Made by a program: the position numbers and the translations under genes | Assembly (NCBI GenBank): GCA_028724245.1 | Contig: JAQYDI010000107.1 | Location: 1-48,365 of the forward strand | Direction of reading: 5' to 3' | Source of the DNA: Lachnospiraceae bacterium | GTDB taxonomy: Bacteria > Bacillota > Clostridia > Lachnospirales > Lachnospiraceae | DNA: 48,365 nt | Shown here: positions 16,821 to 26,097 of the stretch, one piece after another | Layout: every line of letters begins with the position of its first letter | Numbering within the stretch: the stretch's first letter is position 1 | Notes under the pieces: generated by a model | What the model was told of the DNA's origin: nothing | Seen by the model: the letters and a program-made list of their open reading frames with translations, nothing else | Database searches by the model: none

Positions 16821-17834
16821 ATGACAAAAGTCAGTATTATAGGAGCAGGAACCTGGGCTCTGGGAATTGCTGTGCTGCTGCATGGCAACGGGGCCGAACT
16901 CACCATGTGGTCCGCACTGGAGGAGGAGCTTGCCATGCTCCGGGAAAAACATGAGCATAAGAATCTTCCCGGAGTGAAGATTCCGGAGGATATTCATCTG
17001 GAATCCAATCTGGAAAAGGCGGTCAGCAGCGCCGATGTTCTTGTCATGGCTGTGGCAAGTCCCTATACCCGACAGACTGCTGCAAAAATGGCTCCTTTTG
17101 TGAAAAAAGGACAGATTATTGTAGATGTGGCAAAGGGAATCGAGGAAAAGACACTTATGACACTCAGCGAACAGATCGGAGAGGAAATCCCTCAGGCCAA
17201 TGTGGCAGTACTGTCCGGTCCGAGTCATGCGGAAGAAGTAAGCCGGGGAATTCCTACTACCTGTGTAGTTGGAGCTGCAGACCAGAAAACGGCAGAGTAC
17301 CTGCAGAATCTGTTTATGAGTGAGGCATTCCGTGTTTATACCAGCCCTGACATTAAAGGAATCGAACTGGGGGGTGCCCTGAAGAATGTCATAGCACTGG
17401 CTGCCGGCGTAGCAGACGGTCTGGGGTACGGTGACAATACAAAAGCGGCTCTGATTACCCGCGGAATGTCGGAGATTGCACGTCTGGGTCTTGCCATGGG
17501 CGTTCATGCAGAGACTCTGTATGGCCTCAGCGGCATAGGCGATCTGATCGTGACCTGTGCAAGCATGCACAGCAGAAACCGTCGGGCAGGTATTCTGATC
17601 GGTCAGGGAAAGACCATGGAGGAAGCCATGGCAGAAGTAAAAATGGTAGTAGAGGGTGTTTATTCTGCCAAAGCGGCGAAAGCACTGGCAGATAAATATT
17701 ATATCCATATGCCTCTTGTGGAAGAGGTCAATAAAGTACTCTTTGAAGATAAACCTGCGACAGAAGCTGTACACGATCTGATGCTTCGGGACAAGCGGAT
17801 CGAATCTCCGCTGATTCCCTGGCCCAGAGCATAA
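16821..17834 (+). CDS. gpsA: NAD(P)-dependent glycerol-3-phosphate dehydrogenase GpsA
   Basis: GpsA reduces dihydroxyacetone phosphate to sn-glycerol 3-phosphate. The 337-residue form starts MTKVSIIGAGTWAL, a Rossmann glycine motif at the expected distance; ATG 16812 directly abuts the AAAAGGA site and is less likely. Further signatures: VLSGPSHAEEV, GIELGGALKNVIALAAG (catalytic Lys), and SGIGDLIVTC. It closes the operon; a new promoter lies just after the stop. Confidence 0.96.
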   Translation: MTKVSIIGAGTWALGIAVLLHGNGAELTMWSALEEELAMLREKHEHKNLPGVKIPEDIHLESNLEKAVSSADVLVMAVASPYTRQTAAKMAPFVKKGQIIVDVAKGIEEKTLMTLSEQIGEEIPQANVAVLSGPSHAEEVSRGIPTTCVVGAADQKTAEYLQNLFMSEAFRVYTSPDIKGIELGGALKNVIALAAGVADGLGYGDNTKAALITRGMSEIARLGLAMGVHAETLYGLSGIGDLIVTCASMHSRNRRAGILIGQGKTMEEAMAEVKMVVEGVYSAKAAKALADKYYIHMPLVEEVNKVLFEDKPATEAVHDLMLRDKRIESPLIPWPRA

Positions 17835-17840
17835 TTCCGG

Positions 17841-17869
17841 TTGCATTGCCGGATAATATGGCTTATAAT
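17841..17869 (+). promoter_or_regulatory. Sigma-A-type promoter of the purine gene pair
   Basis: TTGCAT (17841-17846), 17-bp spacer, TATAAT (17864-17869). The leader of about 35 nt contains TTCGTATTGCGAA, a small palindrome that could be an operator; it is not a clear PurR box and no purine riboswitch is seen. Confidence 0.75.
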
Positions 17870-17909
17870 ACCAACGTATGAAAATTCGTATTGCGAAGGG
17901 AGACTAATC

Positions 17910-18623
17910 ATGAACGCAGTATCAATTGAAAAGGAACTGAAGGAAAATTCCTACCCGGGCCGCGGCATTGTAATCGGCCGCAGCGCGGATGGAACAAAGG
18001 CTGTTGCAGCCTATTTTATCATGGGCAGAAGTGAGAACAGCAGAAACCGTGTATTTGTAGAAGATGGAAACGGAATCCGCACACAGGCGTTTGATCCTTC
18101 CAAGCTGGTGGATCCCAGTCTGATCATTTACGCGCCCGTACGTGTACTTGGCAATAAGACCATTGTGACAAACGGTGATCAGACGGATACCATTTTTGAA
18201 CTGATGGATAAGCAGATGACTTTTGAGCAGGCGCTCCGTACCCGTGAGTTTGAGCCTGATGCCCCCAACTATACCCCCAGAATTTCCGGCATCATGCATA
18301 TCGAAGATGGAAAGTACAGCTATGCCATGTCGATTCTGAAGAGCAACAACGGAGATCCGTCTTCCTGCAACCGTTATACATTTGCATATAATGACTGTCC
18401 TGCCGGTGAAGGCCGTTTTATCCATACATACAAAGGAGACGGCAATCCGCTTCCCAGTTTTGAAGGAGAGCCCAAGGTAGTGGCAATTCCCGATGATATG
18501 GATGCATTTACGGAAACCATCTGGAACAGCCTGAATGAGGATAACAAAGTATCCTTATTTGTACGTTATATTGATATTGCTACTGGTAAGTTTACAAGCA
18601 GAATTGTAAATAAGAATCAGTAA
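17910..18623 (+). CDS. purO: IMP cyclohydrolase, archaeal PurO-like (COG3363)
   Basis: This 237-residue protein resembles the stand-alone IMP cyclohydrolase of archaea (NSYPGRGIVIGRS at the N-terminus, MGRSENSRNRVF, IVTNGDQTDTI, and a C-terminal VSLFVRYIDIATG), which closes FAICAR to IMP. It does not resemble the MGS-like N-terminal domain of bacterial PurH. The start with GAAGGGAG upstream is 69 bases inside a longer open frame. Its partner, 15 bases downstream, is the separate formyltransferase that makes FAICAR, so the pair supplies both last steps of purine synthesis. Symbol given by similarity to archaeal purO. Confidence 0.85.
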   Translation: MNAVSIEKELKENSYPGRGIVIGRSADGTKAVAAYFIMGRSENSRNRVFVEDGNGIRTQAFDPSKLVDPSLIIYAPVRVLGNKTIVTNGDQTDTIFELMDKQMTFEQALRTREFEPDAPNYTPRISGIMHIEDGKYSYAMSILKSNNGDPSSCNRYTFAYNDCPAGEGRFIHTYKGDGNPLPSFEGEPKVVAIPDDMDAFTETIWNSLNEDNKVSLFVRYIDIATGKFTSRIVNKNQ

Positions 18624-18638
18624 AAGGAGGAACGGAAG

Positions 18639-19814
18639 ATGAAGGAACTGGAATTAAAATACGGATGCAACCCCAATCAGAAACCTTCCCGCATTTATAT
18701 GGAAGAGGGAGAACTCCCGATTAAGGTGTTAAGCGGACGTCCCGGATATATCAACTTTCTGGATGCACTGAACGGATGGCAGCTGGTCAGCGAACTGAAG
18801 CGTGCTACAGGACTTCCTGCGGCAACTTCATTCAAGCATGTTTCTCCTGCCGGTGCTGCAGTAGGTCTTCCTCTTACGGATGTTCTGAAGAAAATCTACT
18901 GGGTAGAAGATCTCGGTGAATTATCTCCTCTTGCATGTGCCTATGCAAGAGCAAGAGGAGCAGACCGTATGTCTTCCTATGGTGATTTCATTGCTTTATC
19001 GGATGAATGTGATATCGATACAGCCAGAATGATTTTCCGTGAAGTTTCGGATGGTGTTATCGCTCCTGCTTATTCTGCAGAGGCTCTTGAACTGCTGAAA
19101 ACCAAGAGAAAAGGCAATTACAATGTAATTCAGATCGATCCTTCCTATCGTCCGGCTCCTGTGGAACATAAGCAGGTTTATGGTATCACCTTTGAACAGG
19201 GAAGAAATGAACTGGATATCAATAAGGGTTCCTTTACCAACGTTGTAACGGAGAACAAGGAAATTCCTGAAGCAGCTGCCATTGATCTGGCTATTGCGAT
19301 GATTACTCTGAAATATACCCAGTCAAATTCCGTATGTTATGTGAAAGGCGGACAGGCAATTGGTATCGGTGCAGGACAGCAGTCCAGAATTCACTGTACC
19401 AGACTGGCAGGACAGAAAGCGGATAACTGGTATCTGCGTCAGTCTCCACAGGTTCTGAATCTGCCTTTCAGAGAAGATATCCGCCGTGCAGACCGTGATA
19501 ACGCTATTGATCTTTATATCGGTGACGAATACGAAGATCTGCTTGCAGAAGGGGCATGGCAGAAGATTTTCACTGAAAAACCTGCTGTATTTACCAGAGA
19601 AGAAAAGAAAGCATGGCTTGCAGGCAATACGGGTGTGGCTCTTGGCTCTGATGCTTTCTTCCCCTTCGGTGATAATATTGAACGTGCTCATAAGAGCGGC
19701 GTACAGTATATTGCTCAGCCCGGCGGTTCTATCCGCGATGACAATGTCATTGAAACCTGCAATAAGTATGGCATTGCCATGGCATTTACAGGTATTCGTT
19801 TGTTCCATCATTGA
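18639..19814 (+). CDS. Stand-alone AICAR formyltransferase (PurH C-terminal-domain type)
   Basis: The 391-residue protein corresponds to the AICAR transformylase half of bifunctional PurH and converts AICAR to FAICAR with 10-formyl-tetrahydrofolate. Evidence: LKYGCNPNQKPS at the N-terminus, ATSFKHVSPAGAAVG (with the catalytic Lys-His), TQSNSVCYVKGGQAIGIGAGQQSRIHCTRLAG, and GSDAFFPFGDNIERAHKSGVQYIAQPGGSIRD. The IMP-cyclohydrolase domain is absent and is replaced by the separate gene just upstream. A good AAAGGAGG precedes the ATG, and a strong terminator follows. Confidence 0.93.
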   Translation: MKELELKYGCNPNQKPSRIYMEEGELPIKVLSGRPGYINFLDALNGWQLVSELKRATGLPAATSFKHVSPAGAAVGLPLTDVLKKIYWVEDLGELSPLACAYARARGADRMSSYGDFIALSDECDIDTARMIFREVSDGVIAPAYSAEALELLKTKRKGNYNVIQIDPSYRPAPVEHKQVYGITFEQGRNELDINKGSFTNVVTENKEIPEAAAIDLAIAMITLKYTQSNSVCYVKGGQAIGIGAGQQSRIHCTRLAGQKADNWYLRQSPQVLNLPFREDIRRADRDNAIDLYIGDEYEDLLAEGAWQKIFTEKPAVFTREEKKAWLAGNTGVALGSDAFFPFGDNIERAHKSGVQYIAQPGGSIRDDNVIETCNKYGIAMAFTGIRLFHH

Positions 19815-19838
19815 TGAAAATTGAAAATATTCTGTATC

Positions 19839-19869
19839 GGTACTGCATTAAGAATGCAGTACCTTTTTT
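19839..19869 (+). terminator. Intrinsic terminator of the purine operon
   Basis: Eleven-base perfect stem GGTACTGCATT / AATGCAGTACC with AAG loop and six T. Confidence 0.95.
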
Positions 19870-20258
19870 AGTTTAGATAATAAAAACAGTCTGAAAGGTG
19901 ATTGAAAACCCGAAAAATTCACTGCAGATTTATGAACAGAGTCGATTTGAAAATGTGAAAAAAATTTCAGAAATCAAATGAAAATTATTGGTTTTATTTC
20001 CAGAAACTGGAATAAAAACTGTATATTATGTGAATGATAAGAAATAAACTATTTTTAATAAGAAAATAATATCCAAAAAAAGTGCCAATAATATGAAAAC
20101 GATTTCAGAAGCTCCCAAGTTTTTTCCTCTCTGAGATAAAAAACCTGTCATTTTTTATAACAACTCTTTTGAAAGTAAAGAAAAACTTTTGAAAACCTGT
20201 TTATTCTGCACAAAAAAAGATGTAAAAAACTATACATGTCATACAAAAACACATATTG

Positions 20259-20286
20259 TTGACTCGTTTTGACTGAAAATTATAAT
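20259..20286 (+). promoter_or_regulatory. Upstream of two tandem promoters
   Basis: TTGACT (20259-20264), 16-bp spacer, TATAAT (20281-20286). Confidence 0.6.
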
Positions 20287-20288
20287 AT

Positions 20289-20317
20289 TTGACTTTTTTT
20301 GAGGGGTATGCTATATA
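20289..20317 (+). promoter_or_regulatory. Downstream of two tandem promoters
   Basis: TTGACT (20289-20294), 17-bp spacer, TATATA (20312-20317), leaving an AT-rich leader of about 100 nt before the small gene at 20427. Confidence 0.6.
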
Positions 20318-20426
20318 TAAAACCGTAAAGAAAAACTGAAAAACTGTAATTTTTCTTTATTTTGAACAATTAATAACTTCTTAAAATGTAAAAACAGTAA
20401 AAAAAATAAGATACGGGGTGTTAGGT

Positions 20427-20762
20427 GTGTTTATTATTGGAAGTTGTTCAGTGAAAATCAAAAATGGTGCAGCGCAGCTGCCGGAGGCTTTTAATCTGAA
20501 AAGTCAGGTATTATCCTGGTATTATACAAACAGTGACCGGACTTCTGTTTATATGAAGCCGGAAAGTTATGTGGACAAAAAGACACTGAAAGCCATGCGC
20601 GTGAAGCAGAAGAAGGTTCTTGTTGATAAAAAGAATATTATGTATCTGCCGGAAGATATCCTGAAACGTGCAGAAGGCAGGATGGTTCGGATCAACGGGC
20701 TTGCAGATATTCTGGAGTTGGAGCTGCTTCCTTTCTATGGTGAAGAAGAGGCGGCAGTATAG
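20427..20762 (+). CDS. Small AbrB/MraZ-like protein (putative DNA-binding)
   Basis: A 111-residue protein of uncertain family. Two halves carry a similar short pattern: CSVKIKNGAAQLPEAF near the N-terminus and VDKKNIMYLPEDILKRAEGRMVRINGL further on, which resembles the swapped-hairpin AbrB fold of MraZ-type regulators. It starts at GTG 20427 (GGGG site eight bases upstream) or GTG 20418. Expressed from its own tandem promoters and followed by a terminator, it is a single-gene unit. A regulatory role is inferred from fold-like pattern only; it could equally be an uncharacterised small protein. Confidence 0.5.
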   Translation: MFIIGSCSVKIKNGAAQLPEAFNLKSQVLSWYYTNSDRTSVYMKPESYVDKKTLKAMRVKQKKVLVDKKNIMYLPEDILKRAEGRMVRINGLADILELELLPFYGEEEAAV

Positions 20763-20884
20763 GATGAAAGGATTTTCAGGCTGCGTCAGGTAAAAGCTGC
20801 GTTAAGCGTGGTTTTCTCCAATAATATTTATAGAAAAAATTACGGAAAGAATTTACAGAAAATGACAGAAATGATAAAATACAG

Positions 20885-20933
20885 TACAGGATCGTAGAAT
20901 CTGTTTCCCAGCAGAAACATACGATCCTGTTTT
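20885..20933 (+). terminator. Intrinsic terminator after the small AbrB-like gene
   Basis: Long stem ACAGGATCGTA / TACGATCCTGT with an inner TGTTT/AAACA pairing, followed by five T. Confidence 0.85.
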
Positions 20934-21016
20934 TATATAACATAACAGTCCGGCAGCTCATAAACTGCTCGGATCATCTGTACAGCATCTTATTTTACAA
21001 TTGAGAGGATAATGAT

Positions 21017-22144
21017 ATGGAAGAAATGTTTGAGATTATGGATGCGGACGGTTCTTTTACCGGGAAATTGAAGCCCAGAAGCCAGGTGCACAGAGATGGA
21101 GATCTTCATGGAGCTGCCCATATCTGGGTTTACCGGCTGATCGACGGAAAAGCAGAACTGCTGCTGCAGAAGAGAAGCGATGATAAGGATTCCTTTCCGG
21201 GATGCTATGATACATCCTGTGCGGGACATCTGGATCCGGGAGAGAACTTTCAGGAGGGTGCTTTGCGTGAACTGAAAGAGGAACTGGGGATTGCTGCAGT
21301 GCCGGAAGAACTGCAGTATATGTATACGAAGGAGATTGACCGGACGGATGTTTTTTACGGGGAAGCGTTTTACAATCATGAATTGATTTCTGTTTACATG
21401 CTGGAACTGGTTCCCTCGGATATGGAACTTCATTTTCAGAAAAGCGAGATTTCCGGAGTGATGTGGATGGAAGCAGATACCCTGTGCCGTATGGCAGGAG
21501 AAAATGCGTTCAGACATTGCCTTGATATGGAAGAACTGCAGAAAATTACGGAAGAGCTGCATCAACGGCTGCGCTTGAATTGTCAGCTGGGTTTTCTGCT
21601 GGAAGCAGATAAGGAAAAGGAAATTATCCGACAGACCTATAAATTATCCATGAAGAAGGAAAATGATGCAGAACATGCGTGGCATCTGGCTTTAATGGTG
21701 ATGCTTCTGTCGGAACATGCCAATGAGGCAGTTGATCCCTACCGAACCATGTGCATGGTTCTGATTCATGATATGGTGGAAATTGATGCAGGGGATACAT
21801 ATGCTTATGACAGTGCAGGTGCAGCCACACAGAAAGAACGGGAAGAAGCGGCGGCAGACAGGATTTTCAATCTGCTGCCTGCAGATCAGGCGGTATGGAT
21901 GCGCGGGTTGTGGGATGAATTTGAAGCATGGGAGTCACCGGAGGCCTGTTTTGCCCATACGCTGGATAATCTGCAGCCACTGATGCTGAATGACGCTACG
22001 GACGGAAGATCCTGGAAAGAACATCATGTAAAAAAAGAGCAGCCCATGAAACGAAATACAAGATCAAAAGACGGATCTGGACGGATCTGGAATCACATTC
22101 ACCAGATTATCCGAAGTCGGGCAGCAAAAGGAGATCTGGAATAA
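21017..22144 (+). CDS. Nudix hydrolase fused to an HD-domain phosphohydrolase
   Basis: A 375-residue two-domain protein. Residues 1-180 are an IPP-isomerase-like Nudix hydrolase; the Nudix box (GHLDPGENFQEGALRELKEE, about residues 70-89) is complete. Residues about 200-360 form an HD domain with EHAWHLALMVMLL and LIHDMVEIDAGD, resembling the YfbR/HDDC2 group of 5'-deoxynucleotidases. A GAGAGGAT site precedes the ATG. The combination suggests hydrolysis of nucleotides or nucleotide diphosphate derivatives, perhaps housekeeping of the nucleotide pool; the true substrate is unknown. Both domains look catalytically intact. Confidence 0.85.
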   Translation: MEEMFEIMDADGSFTGKLKPRSQVHRDGDLHGAAHIWVYRLIDGKAELLLQKRSDDKDSFPGCYDTSCAGHLDPGENFQEGALRELKEELGIAAVPEELQYMYTKEIDRTDVFYGEAFYNHELISVYMLELVPSDMELHFQKSEISGVMWMEADTLCRMAGENAFRHCLDMEELQKITEELHQRLRLNCQLGFLLEADKEKEIIRQTYKLSMKKENDAEHAWHLALMVMLLSEHANEAVDPYRTMCMVLIHDMVEIDAGDTYAYDSAGAATQKEREEAAADRIFNLLPADQAVWMRGLWDEFEAWESPEACFAHTLDNLQPLMLNDATDGRSWKEHHVKKEQPMKRNTRSKDGSGRIWNHIHQIIRSRAAKGDLE

Positions 22145-22184
22145 AGTTCTCCGGTTTCTGCTTCTGAAGAACTTATTCTGAACG

Positions 22185-22224
22185 AAAAAAGTCCCCGGAT
22201 CTTCCGATGGGAAAATCCGGGGGA
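22185..22224 (-). terminator. Intrinsic terminator of the SEC-C gene (minus strand)
   Basis: Stem TCCCCGGAT / ATCCGGGGA (22192-22200 and 22215-22223); on the minus strand it is followed by six T. It lies 22 bases beyond the stop codon at 22246. Confidence 0.8.
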
Positions 22225-22245
22225 TGGTAAATAATGGAGAATCTC

Positions 22246-22743
22246 TCAGCGTCCGCAGCACTTTTTGTATTTTTTACCGCTTCCGCAGGGGCAGGGATCG
22301 TTCCGTCCGATTTTGGGTCCCTTTACGATGGTATGAGAGGCATGCTCTGCCTTGTACAGTTCAGCACGTCTTTCCTTTGTAAGCAGTGCATCCCACTGGG
22401 GAAGCTCATATAACCAGTCTGCTTTTGCACCTACCATATTGTAATATAATTTCTCTGTATCATAGTCCAGACTGACGGGAGTATCTTCTTCCATGGTATC
22501 GATGGGATTGGGTTTTTTCAGACTGTCGTTGATTCCGTCCAGGAAGCCTGCCATAACGACCGGTTTCACATCGTATCGTTCTGCCAGTTCGGCAACGGTT
22601 CCTTCGATCACTTCTGTTTCCTGAAGCAGTTTTGCATACATTTCTTTTTCTACTTCAAAATAACGATTCCAGAAATTCTGATATGTCTGCTGATTTTTGC
22701 TGTTTGATTCGGCAAGTTTCTGCCATTCATCTAATAATGCCAT
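22246..22743 (-). CDS. SEC-C motif protein
   Basis: A 165-residue protein whose last 20 residues are a SEC-C zinc-binding motif ([19 protein letters not shown]), as found at the end of SecA and in many small proteins. The N-terminal 140 residues are largely helical ([18 protein letters not shown] ...) and of no known fold. GAGGTTAGAATC before the ATG supports the start at 22743; an in-frame ATG at 22812 lacks a site. The motif is usually linked to protein or ribosome binding. It is transcribed alone. Confidence 0.8.
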   Translation of the reverse strand: MALLDEWQKLAESNSKNQQTYQNFWNRYFEVEKEMYAKLLQETEVIEGTVAELAERYDVKPVVMAGFLDGINDSLKKPNPIDTMEEDTPVSLDYDTEKLYYNMVGAKADWLYELPQWDALLTKERRAELYKAEHASHTIVKGPKIGRNDPCPCGSGKKYKKCCGR

Positions 22744-22889
22744 GATTCTAACCTCTTTCTGTATGTGATATTTCTTTGTACGATATGCATGTACTCTTGA
22801 GAGTATAAACAAAGAATTCTGTTTTGTAAAGGGAAAGTTTATAAACCGGAATGAATATAATAGAGTGATATTTCCGGAGACAATTGAAT

Positions 22890-24248
22890 ATGAAAAGTAG
22901 TTTTGACGGGAGCAGATGCAGCAGATTCAGGCTTGGATTTCTTGCAGCCGGCGTACTGCTGCTGCTGGTATACTGGGGATGTCAGGTATCCGGAAGAGGA
23001 GAAGAAAAGAAGGACTCTCCGGTTTTGCCGGAAACGGAGAATGTGGAAATGGAAGAGAAAAAAGAAAATGAAGAAGAGGAAGCGGGAGTCCTTCTGGATC
23101 TGTATGCGGCAGCAGCCGTTTTAATGGATGGATATACGGGTCGGATCCTCTATGAAAAGAATGCAGATCAGGTCCTCCCCATGGCGAGTACGACCAAAAT
23201 CATGACCTGTATTGTGGCACTGGAGAATGGGAATCCGGATGAGATGGTGGAGGTGTCTGCCTATGCAGCTTCCATGCCGGATGTTCAGCTGGGCATGAAC
23301 AGGGGTGAAAAATATCGTCTGGGAGATCTGCTTTTGTCATTGATGCTGGAAAGCCACAATGATTCCGCAGCAGCGATTGCGGAGTATATCGGGGCTGTAA
23401 AAGTCCGGTCAGGGGACAGCAAAGAACAGCTGCCGGAAGCTTCATTGAGAACGACAGAAGAGAGCAGGAGCCTGGTGAAAGTGTTTGCCGGCATGATGAA
23501 TGAAAAAGCCGGGGAAATCGGATGCGGGCACACATACTTTATTACTCCCAACGGGCTGGATGATGCAGAAGAAGTGAAGGACGGGAACGGGAAGTCTGAA
23601 GAAAGAGTGCACAGTACCACCGCTGCCGATCTGGCGCTGATCATGCGCTACTGCCTGTCGGAATCCGTGAAATCAGATGACTTTGTAAAAATCACGCAGA
23701 CAAGGGAAGCGTCCTTTACCGACGCAGACGGAAAACACAGCTTTTCCTGCGTGAATCATAACCGTTATCTGGATATGAAAGAAGGTGCGGTATCGGGAAA
23801 AACCGGCTTTACGGGGAAAGCAGGTTATTGCTATGTGGGTGCTGTAAACAGGGATGATGTGTTTCTGATCGTATCTCTGCTGGCCTGCGGATGGCCGCCG
23901 TCTAGAAATCTGAAATGGCAGGATATGAATACATTGATCGATTACGGGTTGGAACATTATTCCTGCGTACAGGTAAATGTTTCACCCGGTGAAAGCGGTT
24001 CCTACCTGCTTGACGAAGTCCCTGGAAAAGGTGTAAAAATGGTAAAAGTGCAGACAGAGATTTTAACAGAACCTTTTTGCCTTCTTTTGAAAGAAGGGGA
24101 AAAGGTGACAGGAAACTGGTATCTGGAGCCTGCTGCTGCAGCGGAAATGGGAGCTACAGTAGGAGCATATCGCATTACTGTGGGAGATACGGTCTGCGGG
24201 AGTTTTCCGATCGTGATCGGTTCCCGGCAGGTATGGAATGGAAAATGA
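22890..24248 (+). CDS. D-alanyl-D-alanine carboxypeptidase, DacF/PBP5 type (peptidase S11)
   Basis: A 452-residue penicillin-binding protein that trims the terminal D-Ala from peptidoglycan stem peptides. An N-terminal hydrophobic segment ([16 protein letters not shown]) directs export; a Glu/Lys-rich stretch follows. Active-site motifs are STTK (Ser100, Lys103), SHN (about residue 155) and KTG (about 300). The C-terminal PBP5-type beta domain (about 355-440) is present. An insertion of about 40 residues lies between the SxN and KTG motifs. TTG 22884 is a possible alternative start; ATG 22890 fits CCGGAGA better. Related enzymes act on the cortex during sporulation, but vegetative use is equally possible. 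Confidence 0.9.
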   Translation: MKSSFDGSRCSRFRLGFLAAGVLLLLVYWGCQVSGRGEEKKDSPVLPETENVEMEEKKENEEEEAGVLLDLYAAAAVLMDGYTGRILYEKNADQVLPMASTTKIMTCIVALENGNPDEMVEVSAYAASMPDVQLGMNRGEKYRLGDLLLSLMLESHNDSAAAIAEYIGAVKVRSGDSKEQLPEASLRTTEESRSLVKVFAGMMNEKAGEIGCGHTYFITPNGLDDAEEVKDGNGKSEERVHSTTAADLALIMRYCLSESVKSDDFVKITQTREASFTDADGKHSFSCVNHNRYLDMKEGAVSGKTGFTGKAGYCYVGAVNRDDVFLIVSLLACGWPPSRNLKWQDMNTLIDYGLEHYSCVQVNVSPGESGSYLLDEVPGKGVKMVKVQTEILTEPFCLLLKEGEKVTGNWYLEPAAAAEMGATVGAYRITVGDTVCGSFPIVIGSRQVWNGK

Positions 24249-24411
24249 GAGGAAGATAGGATAATATAAGAAAAAAATATAAAAATGAGGACGCAGTCTG
24301 AAAAGTAAAAGTGATAAAAAAAAGTCAGAAAATGAATTTATAAATTTAATTACTATATGTATACATATAAATGAGAAAAAACTCATATTTTGTAAAAAAC
24401 AGAGAAAATAG

Positions 24412-24439
24412 AAAAAAGCCCTGGAAAAATTCCAGGGCT
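24412..24439 (-). terminator. Intrinsic terminator downstream of the PPK2 gene (minus strand)
   Basis: Perfect ten-base stem AGCCCTGGAA / TTCCAGGGCT with AAA loop; on the minus strand six T follow. It lies about 150 bases after the stop at 24587. The intervening DNA (24440-24586) holds a second small hairpin, AGCTATTTTCATAGCT, and nothing else recognised. Confidence 0.8.
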
Positions 24440-24586
24440 CAGGGGGTATACAGGGGGTTTGACTCAAAACCCACCAGCTATTTTCATAGCTATTATTATT
24501 ATACCTATACTTGAGATGAAAAGCAATTATCAGGAATGATAAAAAAAATTACATTTTAAGCCTGAAATAAGGCGATTTATATAAAC

Positions 24587-26071
24587 TCAATGTTTTTTCA
24601 CCGCAGACTCCAATGTATCGGCAATTGTTTCCAGAATTTTCACCCGCGAATATAATTTATTATTGGCTTCTACTACGATCCAGGGGGCATATGATGTAGA
24701 AGTTTTTATCAGCATTTCGTCTACTGCCACGCGGTACTGATCCCACTTGTCTCGGTTCCTCCAGTCCTCATCTGTGATCTTCCACTGCTTTTCCGGGTTT
24801 TCCATACGGTCTTTGAAACGGATTTCCTGTTCATCCTTGTCGATCTGCAGCCAGAATTTCAGAATGACTGTTCCGTGGGCAGCTACAGATTCCTCCATTT
24901 CATTCAGTTCCCGGAATGCGCGTTTCCATTCTTTTTCGGAACAGAAGCCTTCAATTCGTTCCACCATGACACGTCCGTACCAGCTCCGGTCAAAAACGGC
25001 GATATGGCCGTCTTTGGGCATGCGTGTCCAGAAACGCCACAGATAATGATACTGTTTTTCAACAGCATTGGCAGCGGAGGTGGGAATGACTTCGTATCCT
25101 CTGGGGTCAAGCTTCTTTGTCAGGCGTTTGATGGCGCCGCCTTTGCCGGCTGCATCCTGTCCTTCGAATACCAGAACCACGGGAATCTGTTTTTCATAAA
25201 TCTGGTTATGAAGCGATTCAAGGCGTTTCTGCACTTTTTTCATACGTTTATCGTATTCCTCTCTTGTCAGAGATTTTGACAGGTCCATACCGTCGAGAAT
25301 GGAAGTGTCAAGAAGGCTGGCATCGCAGAGGGCATTGGGAAGTGCCGGCTTTTCCAGCTCTTTTTTCTTCAGGGCATCTTTCAGCACTGCAGCAACGTGA
25401 CGCATGATTTTAACAGCGGCAAAACGGCGGTCCGTTGATTCCACGATGGTCCACGGAGCAAAATTGCTCTCTGTGCGGACAATCATATCCTGACATATAT
25501 TCAGGTAACGGTTATAGTGTTTGTTATGTTTGATCTCCTCACTTTTGACCCGCCACATGGTTTCGCGTTTGTCCGTCAGGTTATTCAGGCGTTTTGTCTG
25601 TTCTTTTTCGGAGATTACAAGGAAAAATTTGATGATGACCATGCCGTCATCAGTCAGAAGCCGTTCGAAATTGATGATTTCTTTGAAAGCGGTGTCCAGT
25701 TCTGTGGAAGACAGGGTATGCTCAAAAGGATCCTGCATGACTTTCCGGTACCAGCTCCGGTCAAATACCTGAATCCGGCCTTTCGCAGGAAGATTTTTCC
25801 AGAATCTCCAGAGAAAAGGATGCCTTTTTTCGTCCTCCGTTTCACGTTCTGTTGAGACGACGGCATATCCACGGGGATCCATGGCTGAAATCAGTTCGTT
25901 GATGAGAACGCCTTTTCCTGCCATATCGATTCCCTCAAATACGATGGTAACGGGGATACCGGCAGCACGGATCTGCCGCTGCAGAGAAGAAATTTCCGGG
26001 ATCAGCTGGTCCATGGCAGTTTTGTAATCCTCTTTTGAAAGTGATTGATGCAGTTGAATGGAATTCAGCAT
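24587..26071 (-). CDS. pap: Polyphosphate:AMP phosphotransferase (two tandem PPK2 domains)
   Basis: The 494-residue protein carries two PPK2 domains. The first has Walker A FEGIDMAGKG (about residue 46) and Walker B DRSWYRKVM; the second has FEGQDAAGKGG (about 303), LWRFWTRMPKDG and DRSWYGRVMVER. Tandem PPK2 is the mark of class II enzymes, which use polyphosphate to phosphorylate AMP to ADP; in characterised members the second domain is catalytic. Consistently, the first domain here departs from consensus at the Walker A (Met for Ala, Val for Gly). It is the second minus-strand gene after spoIVA, but a 150-bp gap with a large hairpin separates them. Confidence 0.9.
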   Translation of the reverse strand: MLNSIQLHQSLSKEDYKTAMDQLIPEISSLQRQIRAAGIPVTIVFEGIDMAGKGVLINELISAMDPRGYAVVSTERETEDEKRHPFLWRFWKNLPAKGRIQVFDRSWYRKVMQDPFEHTLSSTELDTAFKEIINFERLLTDDGMVIIKFFLVISEKEQTKRLNNLTDKRETMWRVKSEEIKHNKHYNRYLNICQDMIVRTESNFAPWTIVESTDRRFAAVKIMRHVAAVLKDALKKKELEKPALPNALCDASLLDTSILDGMDLSKSLTREEYDKRMKKVQKRLESLHNQIYEKQIPVVLVFEGQDAAGKGGAIKRLTKKLDPRGYEVIPTSAANAVEKQYHYLWRFWTRMPKDGHIAVFDRSWYGRVMVERIEGFCSEKEWKRAFRELNEMEESVAAHGTVILKFWLQIDKDEQEIRFKDRMENPEKQWKITDEDWRNRDKWDQYRVAVDEMLIKTSTSYAPWIVVEANNKLYSRVKILETIADTLESAVKKH

Positions 26072-26097
26072 AGTACTCCTTTCCGAAATCAGTACAA

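Larger units (their letters stand above)
19870..20417. other. AT-rich intergenic region with tandem promoters
   Basis: About 550 bp without a plausible gene. It is far more AT-rich than its neighbours, with A-tracts and a small hairpin (TTTTATTTCCAG AAA CTGGAATAAAA near 19990-20020). Two promoters lie at its right end. The rest shows no recognisable RNA or repeat. Confidence 0.6.

Noticed and set aside
17870-17910. Purine riboswitch or PurR box before the purine genes
   Set aside because: The leader is only about 35 nt, too short for a riboswitch, and the small palindrome does not match a PurR box convincingly.
24440-24586. Riboswitch or T-box in the spacer beyond the PPK2 gene
   Set aside because: It lies downstream of the minus-strand gene and contains only small hairpins; no T-box sequence.
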